Of a DNA stretch of 32,721 nucleotides, positions 23,239 through 29,684 are shown piece by piece. Both the position numbers and the translations under genes were made by a program. The DNA is from Acidobacteriota bacterium (GTDB taxonomy: Bacteria; Acidobacteriota; JAAYUB01), in contig JAAYUB010000048.1 in the NCBI GenBank assembly GCA_012517875.1, positions 1-32,721 of the forward strand, given 5' to 3'. How positions within the stretch are numbered: position 1 is the stretch's first letter; each line of letters begins with the position of its first letter. The notes under the pieces were generated by a model that saw only the letters and a list, made by a program, of their open reading frames with translations, was not told the origin of the DNA and ran no database searches.

Positions 23239-24132
23239 TCATTTGCCCACGTTGATTCGGTGGGTCAGCTCGCTGAGGATATTGAAATTAATGAAGAAGA
23301 TGATGTTCTTCAGGTCCTTCTTGAACTTGGTGACGTAGCGCGCGAACTTGTCCTCGTCGTTGAAATTGAGGACCGACTCGAACTCCACCACCTCCTCGGC
23401 CAGCTCCAGCAGCAGGTGGAGAATGCTCCGGTAGGCCGCCTTGACGCGGATCATTTCGGCCACGTCCCATCTCGTCGGCCGAAACTTGGTGGGGATGGTG
23501 TCAATGGCGCGGATCACCTCGGACACCACCTCCTGGATGAGCTCCGGGATTTCCTGGAAGTAAGTCTTCTCGTACTTTTCCGGGTGGTCCAGACGACCCA
23601 CCGATTTGGTCTTGAGCACCTCGTACTGGTCCATGAGAGACAGGACATAGAGGTTCAGTCCCTTATACGGCAGCTCCCGCCGCTCCAGGCTCATGAAGCA
23701 GCGGCCGATGTAAATCTTGTCCGAATAGTGCAGGTTGATGTCCTTCAGGGAGGCGGTGTAGAGCTTGAGCTCCATCACCTTTTCCAGCTCGTTGAAATAC
23801 TTGAGCCGCGCCAGCAGCAGCCCGTTGTTTTGACTGAGGAAGTAGGACGAGCGCTCCAACACCGCGGAGTCAAGGATCAGGTTTTCGACGAGGCGCTCCC
23901 GAAGGTAGAGCAGGATGCCGGAATTGTCCTCGATGAGCTTCTGGATCCGCGCCTCGCAGTTGTTGTCCGCCGGCTGGAGCGCGGGCGAGAGCAGGCACAG
24001 GCCGCCGTCGGTCATGGGGAGTTCCAGATAGATGTTGCGGCGGATTTTGTCCTGCAGGTTGTCGAAGTGGACGCAACGGGGCGGAGGCAGGTCTTCCTTC
24101 CTGAGTCCGGCCAGGTACTGGACCACGGCCAT
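23239..24132 (-). CDS. Unrecognised 297-residue helical protein
   Basis: I do not recognise a family. The product is 297 residues, cytoplasmic by appearance (no signal peptide or membrane helix), rich in Leu, Glu and Lys, and mostly predicted helical. Visible stretches include HFDNLQDKIRRNIYLELP near the N terminus and FLSQNNGLLLARLKYFNEL, YLRERLVENLILDS and NFNILSELTHRINVGK at the C-terminal end. The start ATG at 24132 has GGAGG six bases upstream. The 3' third is visibly richer in A and T than the neighbours. The gene is isolated, and both sides are filled with word-like repeats. It points away from the pspA operon, so it could be an independently inserted gene, but it could also be a regulator or helper of that operon. 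Confidence 0.8.
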   Translation of the reverse strand: MAVVQYLAGLRKEDLPPPRCVHFDNLQDKIRRNIYLELPMTDGGLCLLSPALQPADNNCEARIQKLIEDNSGILLYLRERLVENLILDSAVLERSSYFLSQNNGLLLARLKYFNELEKVMELKLYTASLKDINLHYSDKIYIGRCFMSLERRELPYKGLNLYVLSLMDQYEVLKTKSVGRLDHPEKYEKTYFQEIPELIQEVVSEVIRAIDTIPTKFRPTRWDVAEMIRVKAAYRSILHLLLELAEEVVEFESVLNFNDEDKFARYVTKFKKDLKNIIFFINFNILSELTHRINVGK

Positions 24133-24441
24133 GGCGCACCTCCGGGCTGGTTGTTCTGGGTTGAGTATATCGGCAACCGACGAGAATGTAAACCCCGCAG
24201 GCGCCGCCCCGGCCCAATCCCGCCAGGCGGGCTACGAACATCGGGGTTCGGGTTTTGCGGTTCGGGGTTCGGATCTCGGGATACAATCCACCATCAACTA
24301 TCAACAGTCTGAGAACTCGTGAACCTTCAACCGCCCGATCACGAGCACAAACAGTGGAATCGGGAACGAACGCCGAGCCGCGAACCCCGGATTGAGATAA
24401 AATCAACTAGCTGCAAACACGGGCGTTAGCCGAGCGGCTCG
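24133..24441. repeat. Intergenic region with word-like repeats before the pspA promoter
   Basis: No gene is supported. CCCGCC/GGCGGG forms a small hairpin near 24223-24236. It is followed by GGGTTCGGG variants (24241-24275), ATCAACTATCAAC, CGATCACGAGCA (24336-24347, a shortened form of the word at 23175-23193) and AATCGGGAACGA (24358-24369, identical to 13123-13134). Confidence 0.6.
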
Positions 24442-24470
24442 TTGACACCGTCCGGCGCGTGGGGTACAAT
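24442..24470 (+). promoter_or_regulatory. Near-consensus sigma-70 promoter of the pspA operon
   Basis: TTGACA (24442-24447), a 17-bp spacer and TACAAT (24465-24470, five of six) form the best promoter in the window. Transcription should start near 24477, leaving a leader of about 100 bases before the pspA ATG at 24576. Housekeeping control looks more likely than a sigma-54 system, which usually drives psp operons in proteobacteria. Confidence 0.85.
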
Positions 24471-24575
24471 GCCACCACTGTCCGATGCAACACCCGAGTG
24501 CCGCGGTTCGGCCGTTCCCGCCGCTGCGGCCGGAATCGAACCCATCGTCCCGCGAGGGAAAGGAGAGCCGCTCAC

Positions 24576-25346
24576 ATGTTCAAACGTATCATGACGCTGA
24601 TCCGGGGTTTCGTGGGCCTGTTTGTCTCCGGATTGGAGAAGTCGAACCCGCAGGCCCTGATTGAGGCGGAAAAAGAAAACTTGCGCAAGCAGATCGCGCG
24701 CTTCAATGACAACCTGGCCACCCATGCCGGCTTTGTCGAACGCCTGATGCGGCAGGTCAAGTCGCTGGAGCAAAAAGAGCGGGAGCTCACCGCCAAGATC
24801 GCCGCCAACCTCAAGGCAGGCAACCGCGCCGTGGCCGGCCAGATGGCCCTGGAGCTGCAGACGGTCAAGGGGCAGCTCGAGGAGAACCGCGAGCAGCTGG
24901 TCACCGCCGACGAGACCTTCAAGAAGCTGGTCAAGTCCCGCGACGTGGCGGTGCAGGAGGCCCGGGGCAAGATCGAAAAGCTGAAGCGGATGCTGTCCGA
25001 GACCGAGATGCTTGAGGCGCAAGCGGAACTTCAGGAGATGGCCGCCGGCATGATCAGCGAGATCGGCGGTTCCGGCGACACCCTGAACCGCGTCGAGGAG
25101 TACCTGTCCGAGCGTCGCGACAAGGCCGCCGGCCGCGCCCGCGTGGCCTCCAGCGGCATTGATATCCAGGAAGTCGAACTCAAGGAAGCCGAGCAGGCCG
25201 CCCTGGCCGAACAGGCGCTGGCCGAGTTCGAGGTGGCCTACGGCTTCAAGACCCCGGCGGCCGAAGCGGCCGCCCCCGCAACCGCCCCGGCGGACGCCGC
25301 GCCCGAGCCCCAGCCCCAGAAGGAACTGGGGCCGCAGGGTCAGTGA
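24576..25346 (+). CDS. pspA: PspA/IM30 (ESCRT-III-like) membrane-maintenance protein
   Basis: PspA/IM30 proteins polymerise on the inner face of damaged membranes and preserve the proton motive force. This one has 256 residues. The amphipathic N-terminal helix (MFKRIMTLIRGFVGLFVSG) is followed by the NPQALIEAEKENLRKQI region and a very long coiled coil to about residue 215 (KSLEQKERELTAKIAANLKAG lies within it). The family GSG/DTLNRVEEYL segment is also present. The C-terminal 30 residues are Ala/Pro/Glu-rich and probably disordered. The ATG at 24576 has AGGAG upstream. The frame is open further back, but that part overlaps the promoter. No PspF, PspB or PspC is nearby, so this is not a classic psp operon. 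It leads a six-gene operon with an ABC importer and an AAA+ protein. Confidence 0.93.
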   Translation: MFKRIMTLIRGFVGLFVSGLEKSNPQALIEAEKENLRKQIARFNDNLATHAGFVERLMRQVKSLEQKERELTAKIAANLKAGNRAVAGQMALELQTVKGQLEENREQLVTADETFKKLVKSRDVAVQEARGKIEKLKRMLSETEMLEAQAELQEMAAGMISEIGGSGDTLNRVEEYLSERRDKAAGRARVASSGIDIQEVELKEAEQAALAEQALAEFEVAYGFKTPAAEAAAPATAPADAAPEPQPQKELGPQGQ

Positions 25347-25348
25347 GT

Positions 25349-25365
25349 GCGCGCGCAACGCGCGC
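25349..25365 (+). terminator. GC hairpin between pspA and the binding-protein gene
   Basis: A perfect seven-pair stem GCGCGCG/CGCGCGC with a CAA loop starts two bases after the pspA stop. With no T-run it is not a full terminator. It may stabilise the pspA message or attenuate the downstream genes, so that PspA is made in excess. Confidence 0.5.
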
Positions 25366-25400
25366 CGGGCTGAGGATTACCGAAGGACAAGGAGGTTCGC

Positions 25401-27125
25401 ATGACGACGGAGAAAGTCGGACCCACTGCGTTGGGCAAGATCGTGATCGTGCTGTTCATCCTGGGCTGTCTGGCTGCTGCCGGCTGGTTCTTCCGGGACA
25501 CCATCTTTCCCGGCCGGGACGGCGGCGGAACCGTGGACATGGACAAATTCCGCGAACAGCAGGGCGGTGCCGAGGCGATGGATCCAACTGGCATCACCAC
25601 GGTGACCGAGTACAAGTACATTCCCGCCCAGAAGCTGCCTCCCGTCAAGGGGACCAGCGCGTACAAGTGGGACGCGGGCAAGGTGGTGGAGTTCCCCATC
25701 AACGTTTGGATCGGCTGGCTGCCTATCGTCGCCGCAAACAACGGCTTCGCGCCCAGCACCGAGAGCGTCTTCTATAAAAAATACGGCTTCAAGGTGAACC
25801 TGAAGCTCATCGATGACCCGGTGTCGGCCCGTGACGCCTACGCGGCGGGCAACAGCCACATCCTGTGGGGCACCCTCGACATGATGGCGCTCTTCGCCCC
25901 CGAGCTGATGAAGGACTCGCGCACCGCGCCCCGCATCTACCAGCAGATCGACTGGTCCAACGGCGGCGACGGCATCGTGGTCCGCTCCAAGATCGCCTCG
26001 GTGCGCGACCTCAAGGGCCGGACCATCGTCTACGCCCAGAACTCCCCGTCGCAGTACTTCATCAACAATCTGCTGCTCAACGCCGGCATCCAGCCCGGCG
26101 AGGTCAAGCATAAGTTCACCTCCACCGCGTTCGAGGCCGCCGCGGCCTTTGTCGCCGACCCGAGCATCGACGCCTGCGTCTCCTGGGCGCCCGACATTTA
26201 CAACATCCCCGAGAAGGTCAAGAACACCCGGATCCTGACCACCACCGCCGAGGCGAACAAGCTGATCGCCGACGTCTGGGCGGCCCGGGCCGACTTCGCC
26301 AAGGACCACCCCGAGATCATCGAGGGCCTGGTGGCGGGCATCTTCGAGGGGATGCGGATGCTCAAGGACGACACCCAGAAAGCCCGCGCCTTCCAGTGGA
26401 TGGCCGAGGGGTACGGCATGGCCGTGGACGAGATCCGCGCCATGGAAGCCGACGCCCACACCACCAACTTCGCCGAGAACAAGGAGTTCTTCCTCAACGC
26501 CAACTCGCCGTCCAACTTCGAGCGGACCTGGAAGAACATCACCTTCGTTTACAAGGAGCTGGGCCTGCTCGACACGCCGGTCCGCTTCGACGAGGTGATG
26601 GACTTCTCCGTCCTCCAGAAGCTCGAGGCCAAGGGCACCTTTGCCGACATGAAGAACGAGTACGTCACCCAGTTCTCGCCCACCACCTACTCGAAGGTCG
26701 CTGCCGAAAAGCCCATCCTCACCCAAACCATCCGAATCAACTTCTACCCCAACTCCTCGAACATCTTCGAGCCGCAGCACGACGAGTTCGGCAACGCGCT
26801 GGCGAACACCCTGTACGATCCCAACGCCACCGCCACCCTGGAGAAAGTCGGCCGGCTGGCGGGCCAGTACGAGCGCGCGGTGATCGCCGTGGTGGGGCAC
26901 ACCGACTCCTCGATGAAGGGGAAGGTGCCGCGGAACGAGGTGGAGCGCCTGTCGCTGGACCGCGCCAACTCGGTCAAGAACGCACTGGTCAAGAAGTACA
27001 ACTTCGATCCGAACAAGTTCGTTATCCAGGGCAAGGCGTGGGACGAACCCGCCGATGCCAACGATCCCATGAACCAGGCGTTGAACCGGCGAGTCGAGAT
27101 CTCGGTCTATCCGCCGGAGAAGTAA
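25401..27125 (+). CDS. Membrane-tethered ABC substrate-binding protein fused to an OmpA-like domain
   Basis: This 574-residue protein has three parts. A single N-terminal hydrophobic segment (about 12-30) lacks a good signal-peptidase site. A Cys at 23 (ILGC) is only a poor lipobox, so I read it as a signal anchor. From about 95 to 425 lies a periplasmic binding domain of the NitT/TauT/SsuA type (FPINVWIGWLPIVAANNGF, then GNSHILWGTLD, DLKGRTIVYAQNSP, ACVSWAPDIY). The C-terminal OmpA-like domain (about 440-572) keeps both peptidoglycan contacts, Asp in VVGHTD (502) and Arg in LSLDRANSV (521), plus NRRVEI. The protein could therefore span from membrane to cell wall and serve the permease and ATPase that follow. 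The ligand is unknown. AAGGAGG lies five bases before the ATG. Confidence 0.9.
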   Translation: MTTEKVGPTALGKIVIVLFILGCLAAAGWFFRDTIFPGRDGGGTVDMDKFREQQGGAEAMDPTGITTVTEYKYIPAQKLPPVKGTSAYKWDAGKVVEFPINVWIGWLPIVAANNGFAPSTESVFYKKYGFKVNLKLIDDPVSARDAYAAGNSHILWGTLDMMALFAPELMKDSRTAPRIYQQIDWSNGGDGIVVRSKIASVRDLKGRTIVYAQNSPSQYFINNLLLNAGIQPGEVKHKFTSTAFEAAAAFVADPSIDACVSWAPDIYNIPEKVKNTRILTTTAEANKLIADVWAARADFAKDHPEIIEGLVAGIFEGMRMLKDDTQKARAFQWMAEGYGMAVDEIRAMEADAHTTNFAENKEFFLNANSPSNFERTWKNITFVYKELGLLDTPVRFDEVMDFSVLQKLEAKGTFADMKNEYVTQFSPTTYSKVAAEKPILTQTIRINFYPNSSNIFEPQHDEFGNALANTLYDPNATATLEKVGRLAGQYERAVIAVVGHTDSSMKGKVPRNEVERLSLDRANSVKNALVKKYNFDPNKFVIQGKAWDEPADANDPMNQALNRRVEISVYPPEK

Positions 27126-27135
27126 GACCTGCGGT

Positions 27136-27972
27136 ATGAAAGCATTCCTGTCCAGTTTCCGGCTGCGGGGGCCCCAGGGCTTCCTCAGCATCCGGGAGTC
27201 CCTCGGGACCCCCCTTAAAATCGTCCTGGGGGCGATACCCATCGTGCTGATCTTTCTCCGCTGGCACCTGGCCACCGCCGGAGCGGCCGAAGAGCGCCTC
27301 ATCTCCCCCACGATCCTCCCGTCGCCGGGCGAGGTGATCCGGTCGTTCCCGTCGCTCTGGTTCCAGGCGGAGCTGAGCCGCAGCGCCCTCACCAGCGCGC
27401 TGCGCGTGGTGATCGGGTTCGGCGTGGCCTGGGTGATCGCGTTTCCGCTGGGCATTTTCATGGGCGCCTTCACGAAGGTGGGCGCGACGTTCAGCCCGGT
27501 GATGGTCTTCCTCGGCTACCTGCCCATCCCGGCCCTCGTGCCTCTGACCATGAGCCTGTTCGGCGTGGACGAGCTGCAGAAGGTCATGTTCCTGGCGCTG
27601 GCGTTCTTCATCTACCTGCTGCCCCTGTTCGTCCGCGCGGTGAGCGACGTCGACAACGTCTTTCTGCAGACCGCTTACACTCTGGGCGCCACGCGCTGGC
27701 AGACGCTGCGGCGGGTGCTGCTGCCGGTGGCGCTGCCGCGGATCGTCCACGCCATGCGCCTCGGCTTCGGCGTGGGCTGGACCTACATCATCCTGGCCGA
27801 GATGGTCGCCGCCGAACGGGGCCTGGGCAACATCATCATCGTGGCCCAGCGCCGCGGGCCCCGGGAGCACATCTACCTTGTGCTGGTGGTGATCGTGATG
27901 ATCGCCTACCTCACCGACAAGTTCTGGGTGGTGCTCAGCCGCTACCTCTTCCCGTACCAGGAGGCGCGATGA
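27136..27972 (+). CDS. SsuC/TauC-family ABC transporter permease
   Basis: This 278-residue inner-membrane permease of the BPD_transp_1 fold has about six helices. ISPTILPSPGEVIRSF is the usual opening of nitrate/sulfonate/taurine permeases. The cytoplasmic EAA loop is clear: FLQTAYTLGATRWQTLRRV followed by LLPVALPRIVHAMRLG. It contacts the ATPase. The C-terminal helices end in LTDKFWVVLSRYLFPY. The ribosome site before the ATG at 27136 is weak and the gap from the previous stop is 10 bp, so coupled translation is likely. With the tethered binding protein and the ATPase it completes an importer. Substrates of this family include sulfonates, nitrate, thiamine precursors and aromatic acids, so the substrate is left open. 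Confidence 0.93.
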   Translation: MKAFLSSFRLRGPQGFLSIRESLGTPLKIVLGAIPIVLIFLRWHLATAGAAEERLISPTILPSPGEVIRSFPSLWFQAELSRSALTSALRVVIGFGVAWVIAFPLGIFMGAFTKVGATFSPVMVFLGYLPIPALVPLTMSLFGVDELQKVMFLALAFFIYLLPLFVRAVSDVDNVFLQTAYTLGATRWQTLRRVLLPVALPRIVHAMRLGFGVGWTYIILAEMVAAERGLGNIIIVAQRRGPREHIYLVLVVIVMIAYLTDKFWVVLSRYLFPYQEAR

Positions 27973-28817
27973 GCGTTCCCCCCGAAAAGAAGCTCCCGCC
28001 CGTGATCGAGTTCCGCGACGTGGCCAAGGTGTTCAACCCGGGCACGCCGCGCGAATACAAGGCTCTGGAACACCTCAATTTCTGCATCGAGGACCTGCCG
28101 GGGAAGGGCGAATTCATCACCATCCTGGGTCCGTCGGGCTGCGGCAAGAGCACGGCGCTCAACCTCCTGGCCGGCTTCCAGGAGGTGTGGCCCCCCACCG
28201 CCGGCGAGATCCTGGTACGCGGCCAGCCGGTGACGGCTCCGGGCGTGGACCGAGGTATGGTCTTTCAGAAGTACAGCTCCTTCCCCCACCTCACGGTGCG
28301 CCAGAACGTCCGCTTCGGCATGGAGCTGAACCGGCGCCGGGAGGGCCTGGGGGAAGACGAGATCGAGGGCCGGGCCATGGACTGGATCGGGAAGGTAGGC
28401 CTGGCGCCGCACGTCGACAAATACCCCCACCAGCTCTCCGGCGGCCAGCAGCAGCGCGTGGCGCTGGCGCGCACCCTCGTGTGCCGCCCGAAGATCATCC
28501 TCATGGACGAGCCGTTCTCGGCGCTGGATGAGCCCACCCGGCTGGAGATGCAGAGCCTGGTGGTGGAGCTGTGGCAGCAGGTGGAGGCCACCGTGCTGCT
28601 GGTGACCCACTCCATCATCGAGGCGGTCTACCTCGGCGACCGCGTCTGGATCTTCTCCCAGGCGCCGGGGCGGATCGCGCGGGAAATCACCCAGACGCCG
28701 GCGGCGGTGCCGGGCGAGCCGCCCAACGTGCTCCAGCAGCAGCCGGCGTTCCTGGAGGCGGTGGAACGGGTCTCGGCGATCTTCCTCAAAATCGAACAAG
28801 GTGAAGCGGAGAGCTGA
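27969..28817 (+). CDS. SsuB/TauB-family ABC transporter ATP-binding protein
   Basis: This 282-residue ATPase is the partner of the preceding permease. Motifs are Walker A GPSGCGKS (54-61), Q-loop [14 protein letters not shown] (Gln100), signature [16 protein letters not shown] (155-170), Walker [14 protein letters not shown] (176-188) and the H-loop [15 protein letters not shown] (His214). The DEPFSALD and SQAPGRI segments are typical of nitrate/sulfonate importers. The C-terminal 40 residues form an extra helix-rich tail. The ATG overlaps the permease stop (ATGA), with GGAGG upstream. The stop overlaps the next ATG (TGATG), which ties the following membrane protein to the transporter at the translational level. 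Confidence 0.94.
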   Translation: MSVPPEKKLPPVIEFRDVAKVFNPGTPREYKALEHLNFCIEDLPGKGEFITILGPSGCGKSTALNLLAGFQEVWPPTAGEILVRGQPVTAPGVDRGMVFQKYSSFPHLTVRQNVRFGMELNRRREGLGEDEIEGRAMDWIGKVGLAPHVDKYPHQLSGGQQQRVALARTLVCRPKIILMDEPFSALDEPTRLEMQSLVVELWQQVEATVLLVTHSIIEAVYLGDRVWIFSQAPGRIAREITQTPAAVPGEPPNVLQQQPAFLEAVERVSAIFLKIEQGEAES

Positions 28818-29680
28818 TGGCCAAGGACCTGCTGGGCTACTGGGACTACGTCAAGGCCGCCTTCCACTGGAAGGTGGATATCCCGTGGCTGGGCAAGATG
28901 CCGCTCAACAAGGTGATGCTGGCGGGCCTCGTCATCCTCGGGTTCATCAACCCGGGCTTTTGGCTCCTGGGTGCGGCGGCCGAGGCGGGTTTCCTGCTGC
29001 TGGTGGCGGGCAACGACCGGTTTCAGAACCTGGTGAAGGCCACCCGACTGCAGGCGTCCGCGGAGAACTGGGCCGAGCGCCAGGCGGCGATGCTGACCGC
29101 ACTGGACGGACGGTCGCAAGAGCGCTACCGGCGGCTGCTCGAGACGGGCGCCGCGGTGCTTCACAGCTCGGGGCCGCTGGCGGGCAAGGACACCGCCGGC
29201 GATCTGCGCGCCGGCAGCCTGAACCAGCTCCACTGGATGTTCCTCAAGCTCCTCGTGTCGCAGGGGCGCATCCGCGACATCCTGGCGCAGACCTCGAAGC
29301 AGGACCTGGAGCGTGAGATCGATGACCTGACCCAGCGCCTGGCCAGGGAGGACCCGGCCTCGGCGGTGGCCCGCTCGGTGCAGGGGACGCTGGACATTCA
29401 GAAGCGGCGCCTGGGCAACATCCTCCAGGCCGAGTCGAGCCTGCAGGTGATCGAGGCGGAGCTGGACCGGATCGAGAAGCATGTGACGCTGCTCCGCGAG
29501 GAGGCGCTGGTCACGAGCGACCCGGCGCAGCTCTCCGACCGGCTCGACGGGGTGATGGAGTCGCTCCAGGGCACCTCGAAGTGGATGGCCGAGAACAACG
29601 AGCTTTTCGGCAGCCTCGAGGAGGTGGGCATGCCGCCCACCCTCATCGACCGCGCACTGCGGGACAAGGAGCAGGAGTGA
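28817..29680 (+). CDS. Unrecognised membrane protein with coiled-coil tail
   Basis: I do not recognise a named family for this 287-residue protein. A short N-terminal stretch (WDYVKAAFHWKVDIPWLG) leads to one hydrophobic hairpin of two helices (about 32-65; VMLAGLVILGFINPGFWLLG). The remaining 220 residues are cytoplasmic-looking, helical and rich in Leu, Gln, Arg and Glu, with heptad-like stretches near 165-185 and 195-245 (SLQVIEAELDRIEKHVTLL). It starts one base inside the ATPase stop (TGATG) and ends four bases before the AAA+ gene. This position suggests an adaptor between the transporter or PspA at the membrane and the AAA+ ATPase. That is inference from gene order only. Confidence 0.85.
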   Translation: MAKDLLGYWDYVKAAFHWKVDIPWLGKMPLNKVMLAGLVILGFINPGFWLLGAAAEAGFLLLVAGNDRFQNLVKATRLQASAENWAERQAAMLTALDGRSQERYRRLLETGAAVLHSSGPLAGKDTAGDLRAGSLNQLHWMFLKLLVSQGRIRDILAQTSKQDLEREIDDLTQRLAREDPASAVARSVQGTLDIQKRRLGNILQAESSLQVIEAELDRIEKHVTLLREEALVTSDPAQLSDRLDGVMESLQGTSKWMAENNELFGSLEEVGMPPTLIDRALRDKEQE

Positions 29681-29684
29681 CGCC

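Noticed and set aside
24442-25346. Classical psp operon controlled by sigma-54
   Set aside because: The promoter is sigma-70-like, no GG-N10-GC element was seen, and pspB, pspC and pspF are absent. The partner genes are an ABC importer and an unrelated AAA+ protein.
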